From NCBI RefSeq assembly GCF_030161555.1, contig NZ_BSUK01000001.1, forward strand, positions 2,170,001-2,234,000: 64,000 bases of DNA. The letters are read 5' to 3'. The stretch is from Luteimicrobium album (lineage in GTDB: Bacteria; Actinomycetota; Actinomycetes; Actinomycetales; Cellulomonadaceae). The notes beneath the pieces were generated by a model. That model worked only from the letters and a program-made list of their open reading frames with translations. It was not told where the DNA came from and ran no database searches. This document shows, piece after piece, positions 1-7,723 of the stretch; the stretch's first letter is position 1; the number at the start of each line of letters is the position of its first letter. The translations under genes and the position numbers were made by a program.

Positions 1-384
1 TCCGTAGCCCGCCTCGAGACGCAGCTGCGGCTCGAGCGTGCCGCGGTCGACGGGCGCTCGTACTCCGTCTCCGCCCGGCTCGACGCCGTCCTCGACGACG
101 GGCGGCACGTCGTCCTGCTCGACGACCGCGGGTGGAGCACGTCCGGCCCGCCCGGTACGTCGGACCGGCTGACCGTCGCCGAGCTCGAGGCGACCGCGCG
201 CGTCGTCGTCGGGCCCGACGAGCCCATGCCCGGGCGCACTCGCAAGGAGGAGGCCGAGCTGCACTGGTCGGCGCTCGCGGACGTCCTCGCCCGGGCCGGC
301 ATCGCCGCGACGGGCGCCGGGCTCGCGCGGCTCCCGCACGACGTGGTGCTCGACGAGCGGCTGCTCGCGCGCGTCCGGCGCTGA
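1..384 (+). CDS. Hypothetical protein, 5'-truncated by window edge
   Basis: The frame is open from base 1 to a TGA at 382-384, giving the last 127 residues of a protein whose start lies outside the window. The sequence is rich in Arg, Asp and Leu, with no signal peptide, membrane segment or motif that I recognise. Codon use is typical of the surrounding genes (G or C at nearly all third positions), which supports real coding. It converges on the aldR gene, whose stop is only 15 bases downstream on the other strand. No function can be assigned. Confidence 0.6.
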   Translation, partial: SVARLETQLRLERAAVDGRSYSVSARLDAVLDDGRHVVLLDDRGWSTSGPPGTSDRLTVAELEATARVVVGPDEPMPGRTRKEEAELHWSALADVLARAGIAATGAGLARLPHDVVLDERLLARVRR

Positions 385-398
385 CGCGGGCGCCGCCG

Positions 399-947
399 TC
401 ACCCCAGCGGGCCGCGCAGCTCGCCGAAGCCGTGCGCGTCGGACCAGTGATCGAGGCCGCGCAGGTGATCGAAGACGATCTGCGTGTGCGTCGACGCGAC
501 CACGGGGTCGCTCGACAGCGGCCCGGCCACGAAGTCGCGGAGCTGCTCGGGCGACGTCGTCACGACCCGCACGAGGAAGTCGTCCTGGCCGCCCACGAAG
601 AACACGTCGAGCACGTTGGGGTGCCGGGCCATCTTCGCGGCGAACGTCTTGATGACGGTGCGCGCCTGGGCGCGCAGCCGTACCGAGATGATCGCCTGCA
701 GGGGCAGCCCCACGGCCCGGTAGTCGACGTCGGCGTGCGCGGGGCCGAGCACCCCGGCCTCGCGCAGAGCACGAACCCTCGCGTGCGTCGTCGACGGCGC
801 GACGTGCAGGCGCTCGGCGAGCGCCGCGTTGGTCACGTCGGCGTCGCGGGCGAGCTCCCAGAGGATCTGCTCGTCGAGGTCGTCGAGGCTCGGCGGCGGT
901 CGAACGCCTGAACGCTGGGCGGCCGCCCCCGTGCGTCTTCTCGGCAT
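399..947 (-). CDS. aldR: Lrp/AsnC family regulator, probable AldR
   Basis: A 182-residue Lrp/AsnC protein: an N-terminal winged helix-turn-helix (about residues 22-70, LDEQILWELARDADV then the recognition helix around APSTTHARVRALREAG) and a C-terminal RAM/AsnC effector domain (about 85-175, with VFFVGGQDDFLVRV). The start at 947 removes a 62-residue extension that runs through the promoter of the divergent gene. Divergence from alanine dehydrogenase is the same arrangement as aldR-ald of mycobacteria, where the regulator responds to L-alanine, so control of ald is the natural inference. A 13-base inverted repeat in the shared promoter region is a candidate operator. Confidence 0.85.
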   Translation of the reverse strand: MPRRRTGAAAQRSGVRPPPSLDDLDEQILWELARDADVTNAALAERLHVAPSTTHARVRALREAGVLGPAHADVDYRAVGLPLQAIISVRLRAQARTVIKTFAAKMARHPNVLDVFFVGGQDDFLVRVVTTSPEQLRDFVAGPLSSDPVVASTHTQIVFDHLRGLDHWSDAHGFGELRGPLG

Positions 948-972
948 CTTCTGCGCTCCTGGTGCTCTCGAC

Positions 973-985
973 CGAAGAATCTTCG
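973..985. promoter_or_regulatory. Candidate AldR operator between aldR and ald
   Basis: CGAAGAATCTTCG is an inverted repeat with two perfect 6-base arms around one base. It lies 25 bases upstream of the aldR start and 92 bases upstream of ald. A second TTC-rich half-site (GTTCTTCC) follows about 24 bases further on. Lrp-type regulators bind such short palindromes in series; assignment to AldR is inferred from position. Confidence 0.45.
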
Positions 986-1077
986 TCTCAGCCTCGTGGG
1001 ACGGGACGTTCTTCCTAGTGTGGCGCCTATCACGGTGACTGTCCGGCAGTGCGGCCGGACCCGGAGAAGGAGCGGTC

Positions 1078-2177
1078 ATGCGCATCGGAGTGCCCACCGA
1101 GGTCAAGGACCACGAGGGTCGCGTCGCCCTCACGCCCGCAGGCGCGCTGGACCTGGTGCGGACCGGGCACGACGTCGTCGTGCAGCGGGGCGCGGGGCTG
1201 GGCTCCGGCCTGCCCGACGACGCCTACACGGCCGTCGGCGCGCGGCTCGGGTCCGTGGACGAGGCGTGGGGAGCGGACCTCGTCCTCAAGGTCAAGGAGC
1301 CCGTCGCGTCGGAGTACCGGTACCTGCGCCCGGACCTCGTGCTGTTCACCTACCTGCACCTCGCCGCGGACCTGCCTCTCGTCGACGCGCTCCTGGGCGC
1401 CCGCACGACGGCGCTCGCGTACGAGACCGTCCAGCTCCCCGACGGGAGCCTGCCGCTCCTCGCGCCCATGAGCGAGGTCGCGGGGCGGATGTCGGTCGTC
1501 GTCGGCGCGTACCACCTGCTCGGCGCGCAGGGCGGCTCGGGGACGCTGCTCGGCGGGGTCCCGGGGTGCGGCCCGCGCACGTCGCGATCCTCGGCGGCGG
1601 GACCGCCGGGCTCGAGGCGGCGCGTCAGGCCGTGGCGCTCGGCGCCTGCACGACCGTGCTCGACCTGTCTCTCCCGCGCCTGCGGGAGATCGACGCGATG
1701 TTCCAGGGCCGGGTCGCGACCGTGGCGTCGAGCGCGTACGAGGTCGAGCGGACCCTGCTCGACGCGGACCTCGTCGTCGGGGCCGTCCTCGTGCCCGGGG
1801 CGCGGGCCCCGCGGCTCGTCAGCCGGGAGCTCGTCGCCCGGATGAAGCCTGGGAGCGTGCTCGTCGACGTCGCGATCGACCAGGGCGGCTGCTTCGAGGA
1901 CTCGCACCCGACGACGCACGCGGACCCGACCTTCCGCGTCGAGGGGTCGCTGTTCTACTGCGTCGCCAACATGCCGGGCGCCGCGGCGTCGACCGCGACC
2001 CCGGCCCTCACGAACGCGACCCTGCCGTACGTGCGCGAGCTCGCCGACCGCGGCTGGCACGCCGCCGTCGCCGACGACCCCGCCCTCGCGCACGGGCTCA
2101 GCACCGTCGACGGGGAGGTCGTGCACCCGGCCGTGGCGGCCGCCGTCGGGCGCCGGGGGACGGCGGTCCCGGCCTGA
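1078..2177 (+). CDS. ald: Alanine dehydrogenase (frame broken once)
   Basis: NAD-dependent L-alanine dehydrogenase: L-alanine + NAD+ + H2O gives pyruvate, ammonia and NADH. The N-terminal part (start MRIGVPTEVKDHEGRVALTP) reads in the frame of 1078. The C-terminal part, with the Rossmann loop LGGGTAGLEAA and the catalytic-Asp region VLVDVAIDQGGCFED, reads in the next frame. KVKEP (substrate Lys) and TYLH (catalytic His) are present. One base is missing, best placed at the G run 1563-1566: restoring one G gives GVPGVRPAHVAILGGG and 366 residues, close to the usual 370. RBS-like GGAGAAGGAG precedes the ATG. Neighbouring aldR probably controls it. Confidence 0.9.
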
Positions 2178-2195
2178 TTCGGTCGGACTGATAGC

Positions 2196-2228
2196 ATGAC
2201 CTATCGCCGATGACCGGGGGTAGGTCAT
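2196..2228 (+). promoter_or_regulatory. Inverted repeat embracing the MNT start codon
   Basis: ATGACCTA (2196-2203) and TAGGTCAT (2221-2228) are perfect 8-base arms separated by 17 bases. The second arm contains the AT of the ATG of the downstream MNT gene, and the loop contains the GGGGG ribosome-binding site. It can act as an operator on DNA or as an mRNA hairpin that hides the start; both fit autoregulation of a toxin-antitoxin pair. Confidence 0.45.
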
Positions 2229-2763
2229 GACACAGGACGAGGTGCTCGAGCAGCATCTTTCTCATGCTGCCGAGCGGGCGGAGAGGCTGCGCCGGGAGGC
2301 CTCGAGCGTGTTGGAACGTGCCGTCGCGCGCGCGAGCGCCAACGGGTGGAGCCAACGGCGGATCGGGGTGAGCGTGGGACGGAGCCAGCCGGAGGTCCAT
2401 CGGCTGCTGCGCGCCGCTCCATCGGTCGAGGTCGCCGAGACAGCGATGCACGGCGTGTCGCGCGAGTCCGCTCGGCAGGCCGTGATCGAGCTCGTGCTCA
2501 CCGAGCGCCGCGACGCCATCGTTGCCACCGCGGCCCGGCGCGGGGTGCACAACCTCCGCCTGTCCGGGTCCGTCGCACGCGGAGAGGACACCGCGGACTC
2601 CGACGTGGACCTGCTCGTCGACGTCGCGCCCGGTGTCGGGCTCTTCCAGCTCGGGGCGCTCGAGGTCGAGCTGCGGGAGCTGATCGGACGGGACGTCGAC
2701 GTCGTGCCGGCGGACTCGCTCCGTGAGGACGTCGCTCGCACCGTCGAGTCGATCCCCCTGTGA
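2227..2763 (+). CDS. mntA: MNT-type nucleotidyltransferase antitoxin with N-terminal HTH
   Basis: 178 residues. The C-terminal half (about 95-175) is a minimal nucleotidyltransferase: GSVARGEDTADSDVDLLVD gives the GSxxRG and DxD metal-binding signature, with a third acidic site around DVDVVP. In MntA-HepT systems this enzyme AMPylates and so silences the HEPN RNase. The N-terminal half is unusual: an amphipathic helix followed by a helix-turn-helix-like stretch (ANGWSQRRIGVSVGRSQPEV), suggesting that this antitoxin also binds its own promoter. The HEPN partner follows with a GTGA overlap. The ATG is preceded by GGGGGTAGGTC. Confidence 0.8.
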   Translation: MTQDEVLEQHLSHAAERAERLRREASSVLERAVARASANGWSQRRIGVSVGRSQPEVHRLLRAAPSVEVAETAMHGVSRESARQAVIELVLTERRDAIVATAARRGVHNLRLSGSVARGEDTADSDVDLLVDVAPGVGLFQLGALEVELRELIGRDVDVVPADSLREDVARTVESIPL

Positions 2764-3098
2764 ACCCGGCCGGTCGGGACATCGAGCATGCGCGGCGTGC
2801 GCTCGAGCACCTTGCCGTGCTCCGGCGCCACGTCGAACGACACGGCCTCGACGACGAGGTGTCAATCGATGCCGTGTGCCTGCGGCTCGCGTCGTCGATC
2901 GAGGCTGCGTCACGGTTGTCCGACGGGGCGCGAGACGACGCGTTCGGTACCTCGTAGCCCGCGATCTGGGCGACCCGGAACCGGATCGCGCACGACTACC
3001 TCGAGGTGGACCGAGCCATCATTCGCGCCACCGTCGAGGTCGACCTTCCCGCGTTCGAGGAGTCGTTGGCGAGGCTGACCCGCCGCCTGGGGAGCTGA
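2760..3098 (+). pseudogene. hepT: HEPN (DUF86/HepT-like) toxin interrupted by in-frame TAG
   Basis: GTG start overlapping the mntA stop (GTGA). The first 65 codons read MNPAGRDIEHARRALEHLAV... to FGTS, then a TAG at 2955-2957. After it the same frame continues PAIWATRNRIAHDYLEVDRAI to a TGA at 3096-3098, 112 codons plus stop in all. RNRIAHDY is the HEPN RNase signature (R-N-x3-H), so the stop removes the catalytic motif. Because the frame is unchanged on both sides, this is a single substitution (TGG, CAG or GAG to TAG), not an indel. Either the toxin is disabled, which the cell would tolerate or select, or one base was miscalled. Confidence 0.75.
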
Positions 3099-3138
3099 CC
3101 TCCCACGAGGAGCAGCCGCGTGTTGGGCGCCGTCCCGC

Positions 3139-4083
3139 TCAGGCGCCGGGCGCGGTGACCTCGGCCAGGCGGGCGAGCTCGTCGGCGGACAGCTCCACGT
3201 GCGCGGAGGCGAGCAGCGCCTCGACCTGCTCGACCGTGCGCCCGCTCGCGATCGGCGCGGCGACGACGTCCTGCTGCCGCAGCCACGCGAGCGCGACCGC
3301 TGCGACGCTCGTGCCGTGGGCCGAGGCGACGTCGTCGAGCACGGGCAGGAGGGCGAGGGCACGGGGGTCGTCGAGGTACTTCCCGGCGGCGCGGGCGCGC
3401 GCCGACTCGACGGTCGCACCGATCCGGTACTTGCCGCTGAGGAATCCCGACGCGAGGGACGCGTAGGGCGCCTCGACAACGCCGAGGTCGCGGAGTGCGG
3501 GGACCAGCTCGTCCTCGATGCCGCGCTCGACGAGCGACCAGCGGTCCTGCGCGACCGTGAACGGGGTCAGGCCCTCCGCCTCGGCGATCTTCGCGGCGGA
3601 CGCGAGTCGGTCGGCGGTGAAGTTCGAGGCCCCGAGCTCGCGCACCTTGCCCTCGCGCACGAGCGCGTCGAACGCCGACAGGTACTCCTCCTGCGGGACG
3701 TCGGCGTCGTCGCGGTGGGCGTAGTAGAGGTCGAGGTGGTCGGTCCGCAGGCGGCGCAGCGAGTCCTCGACCGCGGCCCTGATGTTGGCCGGCGACAGGC
3801 CCGGCCGGGTGGCGAGCGAGAACACCTCGGTCGCGATCTCGACGCGGTCGCGGTTCCCGCGCGAGGCGAGCCACTCGCCGATGATCGCCTCGGACTCGCC
3901 GCCGGAGTTCCCCGGCACCCAGGCCGGGTAGACGTCGGCGGTGTCGATCGACCGCCCGCCGCCGTCGACGAACGCGTCGAGGACGCGGAAGCCCTCGTCT
4001 CGGTCCGCGGTCCAGCCGAAGACGTTGCCGCCGAGGACGACAGGGCCGAAGTCGAGCCGGGTGAGGGACGTCGGGCGGGTCAT
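3139..4083 (-). CDS. Aldo/keto reductase
   Basis: 314 residues, AKR superfamily (YajO/YdhF-like, NADPH-dependent carbonyl reduction). Visible: N-terminal strand DFGPVVLGGNVFGW, SIDTADVYPAW (Asp and Tyr of the catalytic tetrad), LDLYYAHRDD (catalytic His region), GASNFTADRL and SGRTVEQVEALL (cofactor phosphate site). The usual catalytic Lys in the ATKV strand is Glu here (EIATEVFS). The ATG at 4083 has a good site, GGAGCAACC, six bases upstream. No stop separates it from the upstream Hsp20 reading frame; I treat this as two genes because each half is a complete family member. Confidence 0.85.
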   Translation of the reverse strand: MTRPTSLTRLDFGPVVLGGNVFGWTADRDEGFRVLDAFVDGGGRSIDTADVYPAWVPGNSGGESEAIIGEWLASRGNRDRVEIATEVFSLATRPGLSPANIRAAVEDSLRRLRTDHLDLYYAHRDDADVPQEEYLSAFDALVREGKVRELGASNFTADRLASAAKIAEAEGLTPFTVAQDRWSLVERGIEDELVPALRDLGVVEAPYASLASGFLSGKYRIGATVESARARAAGKYLDDPRALALLPVLDDVASAHGTSVAAVALAWLRQQDVVAAPIASGRTVEQVEALLASAHVELSADELARLAEVTAPGA

Positions 4084-4181
4084 GGTTGCTCCGATGCTGC
4101 GGCGGGAGCCCCTGCTGTCAGAGCAACGGCGAGACGGGGGCAACCTTTCCCGGCACGGCCCACGACTCGATGTGGGGTGGG

Positions 4182-4623
4182 TCACACGAGGGGTCGGCCC
4201 GGCGTGCGCCGGACCGGCGAGCACGCCGCCGACCGTGACGGTGAGGACGCCGGCGTCGTACCGGGCGGTCACGTCCTCGCCGCACGCGGCGCGAGGCAGC
4301 GTCACGACGCGGCGGAACGACCCGTACCGGGTCTCGCGGATCCGGCGCGCGTCGTCGGACCCGGCAGCCCGGGTGTCCTTGCGCTCGCCCGACACGACCA
4401 GGCGGCGGCCCTGGACCTCGACCGACACGTCGGTCGCCGGGTCGACGCCTGGCAGGTCGAAGCGGGCGACGAGGTCGTCACCCGCGCGGTAGACGTCCGC
4501 GGCGGGGGAGAAGCCGGACTCGGGCCGGGCGGCCGGACGAGCCGTGCGGGCGGTCCACAGGTCGCGGACCAGGCGGTCGACGTCGGCGAAGCCGGTTGCT
4601 GTTGCGGTCATGGTGGTCTTCAT
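4182..4623 (-). CDS. Hsp20/alpha-crystallin small heat shock protein
   Basis: ATP-independent holdase chaperone. Alpha-crystallin domain at about residues 38-133: FSPAADVYRAGDDLVARFDLPGVD, VEVQGRRLVVSGER, RYGSFRRVVTLP and the closing GVLTVTV strand. Length of about 146 residues fits the family. As read, the frame runs on without a stop into the aldo/keto reductase (494 codons together), very likely from a 1-base error near the C run at 4192-4199. Dropping one base stops the protein at 4182, adding one stops it at 4118, so the C-terminal end is uncertain. Start MKTTMTATATGF at 4623; Met5 is an alternative. Confidence 0.75.
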
Positions 4624-4723
4624 TCGTGCTGGGGGCCGGTTGGCTCCCGTCTGACCGCCACAACCTTGAGCCGGGGCCGCTCAATCCCGGTTCCGGTACG
4701 CCCAGGACGAACGCAGAGCGCGC

Positions 4724-5807
4724 TTACCCCTTCGCGGCCCGGTAGCCGTCGGCCTGCGCGGCGGCCTCGGTTGCGAAGCACACCTCGGGGTCCGTGACGT
4801 CGTACGACGCGCCCGTCGGCAGGTGGTAGATGTGGCTCGACTCGTTGCCCTTGATGGGAGCCCAGTCCGGGCAGTCGTCCTTCGAGACCGGTGCCGCCAC
4901 GGCGGGGTGCTTCGTGGTCGTGGACTTCGAACCGCCCGACGACGGCGCGGACGTCGCCGCGGCCCCCGACGGTCCCTTCTGGGTCGCGACCTTGACGTCC
5001 GTCAGGCCGCCGGTCGGGACCCGCTCGCCCGGGCACGTGTCGAGGATCCGCGTGATCGCCGCCTTCTCCGCGGACGTGACCCACAGGCGGTACCGCTGCT
5101 TCACCGCGACCTGCCGCGCGACGTAGCGGCACCGGTACGCCTTCGACGGCGGCAGCCAGGTCGCGGCGTCTCCGTCGGACTTCTGCCCGTTGAGCGGGCC
5201 GTCGACGGCGAGCAGGTTGAGCGGGTCGTTCGCGAGCAGCTCGCGGGTCGCGGGGAGAGGGCTGGGCCCCGGTCCGCCAGGCGTCGGCGAGGGGCACGAG
5301 GTGGTCGATCTGGACCGCGGTCGACGTGGTCTGCCCGCGCGTGAACGCGATGCTCCGCCCCGAGTACGGGTCCGGGAGGGTGCCCGTGAGGACGATGCAG
5401 TCGTGCGTCCCGGCCTTGTAGGTCACGTCGTCGAGATCGCGCGCCAGGACGTCGTTGCGCGTGTCGCACCCGTTGTGGTCGACGTCCTTCCAGGCCGGGC
5501 CGAACTGGTCGCGCGTGTACCCGGTCATCGCGGACCGGCCCTTGACGGGCAGCGTCGCGAGCACGGCGAGCGCCGTCCCCGCCGCGGGCTTCGTGCCCGA
5601 CGCCGCCTCCGAACCCAGGTGGCGCGTCGTCGTGGTGGTGGGCGTGGGCTTCGGGGCGGGAGCCGGCGTCGTAGCGACGGCGGACGAGGACACCGCGGCC
5701 TCGGGCTGCCCGGTCGCGCCGACGCTCGTGCACGCGGTGGTGGTCGCGAGGATCCCGAGCGTGGCGAGGACGGCGAGCGTGCGCGCCCGGCGGCGCGCGC
5801 TCACCAC
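4724..5807 (-). CDS. Secreted HNH nuclease (DUF1524-like) with C-terminal sunset domain, frame broken
   Basis: About 361 residues after repair. N-terminal signal sequence RTLAVLATLGILATTTAC suggests export, possibly as a lipoprotein. A Thr/Pro linker follows, then the HNH core: VQIDHLVPLADAWRTG, LANDPLNLLAVDGPLNGQKS, AATWLPP and YRCRYVARQV, the pattern of the GmrSD C-terminal/DUF1524 nuclease group (His-metal finger, DNA or RNA cleavage). The C-terminal 50 residues (CPDWAPIKGNESSHIYHLP, CFATEAAAQADGY) form a sunset domain. The two halves lie in different frames; two missing bases near 5250-5262 restore AQALSPATRELLA. GTG start at 5804 or 5807 overlaps the stop of the upstream gene, so the two are co-translated. 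Confidence 0.8.
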
Positions 5808-6742
5808 CAGCTCCGCCAGTAGCCGTCCGCCTGCGCGGCGTCGAGGGTCGCGTAGCACAGGTCGGCCACCAGGTCGTCGTAGGAATGGGTGTTTGGCGCG
5901 AAGGCCGTGTGGTAGGCGATCTTGATCGGCGCGGACGCCGGGCAGTCGCCGTCGGGGCGCGGCTGGACGGGCCCGGTGACGGGCTCCGGCGCCGGCGCCG
6001 GCGTGGCCGTCGGGGTCGGGCTCGGGCCCGACGGGGGCGGCGTCGACGGCGTCGAGGTCGGGGCCGTGGGCGACGTGGGAGCCTGCGTGGTGGTGGGCGG
6101 TGCCGTCCGGCTCGGGGTGGGCCGCGTCGGGGTCGCGGTCGGTGTCGAGAGCGTGGTCGTCGGCCGCGGCGAGGGCGACGGGGTCGGTCTCGCGGAGGGC
6201 GTGCTCGTCGGCGTGGGGGTCGCCGTGGCGGTGCTCGGCGTGGCGGTGGGTGTGTCGACCGGCGCGGGCGCCGGCTCGACGGCCTCCGGGGTCAGGAAGG
6301 ACGTCGTCGGGCTCGCCGCCGCGACGGGTGCACCGTCGTCCCCGCCCGCGGCCACGGCGATGCCCGTGAGGAGGACGGCTGCCGCGCCGCCGCCCGCCAC
6401 GGCCCACCAGGCGCGCCGTCGACGAGAGGTGGGGGCGCCGTCGTCGGACGGGCTCGCCGCGGGCCCGACGCCCGGCTCCGGGGCCGGCGTCACCGGGGGC
6501 CTCGCGGGACGTGCCGAGGCGCCCGCCATGATCGAGGGCATCACGGGTGCGAGGGGGATCGCCTGGGTCGTGGCGTCGGGAGCCGCCGGCCCGGGGCGGG
6601 CGGCGTCGGGCTCGGCCGGGGCGGGCGCGAGCTCCGTCTCGGCGCGGGTCGCGTGGTGCCAGCGCACGCCGTCCCACCACCGCATGCGTCCGCGCGCGTG
6701 GGGGTCCGGGTACCACCCGGGCTGCGCGTTCGACACCCGCAT
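5801..6742 (-). CDS. DUF2510 membrane protein with Pro/Thr linker and C-terminal sunset-like domain
   Basis: 313 residues. DUF2510 at residues 8-31 (PGWYPDPHARGRMRWWDGVRW, a short Trp-rich cytoplasmic motif of actinobacteria). Acidic/Pro region, then one membrane segment at about 113-131 (AWWAVAGGGAAAVLLTGIAV), a long Thr/Pro/Ser spacer (about 150-265) outside the cell, and a C-terminal module CPASAPIKIAYHT...CYATLDAAQADGYW related to the sunset domain of the next gene. It overlaps that nuclease gene by a few bases. A membrane-tethered wall-crossing protein is inferred; no enzymatic role is visible. The ATG lies inside an inverted repeat at 6737-6758. Confidence 0.75.
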   Translation of the reverse strand: MRVSNAQPGWYPDPHARGRMRWWDGVRWHHATRAETELAPAPAEPDAARPGPAAPDATTQAIPLAPVMPSIMAGASARPARPPVTPAPEPGVGPAASPSDDGAPTSRRRRAWWAVAGGGAAAVLLTGIAVAAGGDDGAPVAAASPTTSFLTPEAVEPAPAPVDTPTATPSTATATPTPTSTPSARPTPSPSPRPTTTLSTPTATPTRPTPSRTAPPTTTQAPTSPTAPTSTPSTPPPSGPSPTPTATPAPAPEPVTGPVQPRPDGDCPASAPIKIAYHTAFAPNTHSYDDLVADLCYATLDAAQADGYWRSWW

Positions 6743-6758
6743 ATTGTGCGGTATGCGG
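6737..6758. promoter_or_regulatory. Inverted repeat at the start of the DUF2510 gene
   Basis: CCGCATA (6737-6743) and TATGCGG (6752-6758) are perfect 7-base arms with an 8-base spacer. The ATG of the minus-strand DUF2510 gene (6740-6742) lies in one arm. No Shine-Dalgarno is obvious, so the gene may be leaderless with an operator across its start. Confidence 0.35.
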
Positions 6759-6790
6759 AGCGTGTTCCCGACCCCCGCCCGAGGAGTGGG

Positions 6791-7723
6791 TCAGCCGTCC
6801 AGGTCGGCGAGCCAGTCGAGCAGCGCGCCCGAGACCGCCTCGGGATCCTCCTCCTGCAGGTAGTGCCCGACGCCGTCGAGCACCTGCACGCGCAGCCGGC
6901 GCACGAGCGCGGTCGCGTCGATCGCCGCGGCGTCCGTGCGGACGTACGGGTCCTCGGCCCCGAGCAGGAGGAGACCCGGCTGGTCGACGCGCCGCCGGAC
7001 CGCCGTCGTGAACCGGCGCCCGTCCATGCGCGGGATCGAGCGCACGGACCAGCGCAGCGCCTCCGTCGAGCAGTGCGCCGCGAACGGGATGCGGGCCGCG
7101 GTCCGGTACAGCTCGAGCGCGTCCTCGTCGAACGGTCGCACGGCCCCGCCGCGCAGCACCTCGTCGACGAACCGCCCGTCGCCGAGCGCCCGCTCGGGCA
7201 GGAACGGCACCTGCGCGAACGCGATGTGCCGCCGCATCGCGGCCGTGTACGGGGCGCGGTGCGACACGTGCAGGTGCGCGGGGTGCGGTGCGGCCAGGGC
7301 CGCGACCGCGCGGGTCACGGCGGGCTGCATCGCGGCCATCGCCCACGCGATGGTCCCACCCTCCCCGTGCCCGACGACGACCGCCGAGTCCGCCCCGAGC
7401 GACCGGATCACGCCCGCGACGTCGCGCGTGCGGGTGGGCACGTCGTAGCCGAGCGGCGGCTTGTCGGACGCGCCTGCACCCCGCAGGTCCATGGCCGCGA
7501 CCCGGTACCCGGCGGCCGAGAGCGCCTCGACCTGGTGCCGCCACGCCCACCAGAACTGCGGGTACGTGTGGAGCAGGACGAGCAGTGGAGCGCGGGCTCC
7601 CGCTCTGCTGCCGGAGCCGTCGTCCGGCTCGGCGAGCGCGACGTGGAACCGGGCCGCGTTGGCGGCGACGAACTCGTGCCGCCACGGGCCTCCGACGAGG
7701 GCGGTCGAGTAGTCGGCGATCAC
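6791..7723 (-). CDS. Alpha/beta hydrolase, epoxide-hydrolase-like, lacking the usual nucleophile
   Basis: 310 residues of the epoxide hydrolase/haloalkane dehalogenase-like fold. [10 protein letters not shown] matches the oxyanion loop (HGFPxxWxxW), [13 protein letters not shown] the next conserved loop, GAEDPYV the acid and [12 protein letters not shown] the catalytic His. The nucleophile elbow reads VVGHGEGG where active enzymes have GHDxGG or GxSxG, so Gly stands at the nucleophile position. It may be non-catalytic or use another mechanism. GTG at 7723 overlaps the glnR stop (GTGA), so it is co-transcribed with glnR. Substrate unknown. Confidence 0.8.
   Translation of the reverse strand: MIADYSTALVGGPWRHEFVAANAARFHVALAEPDDGSGSRAGARAPLLVLLHTYPQFWWAWRHQVEALSAAGYRVAAMDLRGAGASDKPPLGYDVPTRTRDVAGVIRSLGADSAVVVGHGEGGTIAWAMAAMQPAVTRAVAALAAPHPAHLHVSHRAPYTAAMRRHIAFAQVPFLPERALGDGRFVDEVLRGGAVRPFDEDALELYRTAARIPFAAHCSTEALRWSVRSIPRMDGRRFTTAVRRRVDQPGLLLLGAEDPYVRTDAAAIDATALVRRLRVQVLDGVGHYLQEEDPEAVSGALLDWLADLDG

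Noticed and set aside
2955..2957. Programmed amber recoding of the HEPN gene
   Set aside because: No special element downstream, only two such codons in the window, and the data have other errors; mutation or miscall is more likely.
3139..4623. A natural Hsp20-aldo/keto reductase fusion
   Set aside because: The reductase has its own ribosome-binding site and the junction is low-complexity; a single-base error that loses the Hsp20 stop is simpler.
6000..6290. Short tandem repeats in the DUF2510 gene as a CRISPR-like or satellite array
   Set aside because: They are Thr/Pro/Ser codon repetition in an extracellular stalk; no constant repeat or spacer.
4620..7685. A 1021-codon open frame on the minus strand
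   Set aside because: It threads through the HNH, DUF2510 and hydrolase genes in shifting frames; only one stretch has family sequence. High GC makes long shadow frames common.
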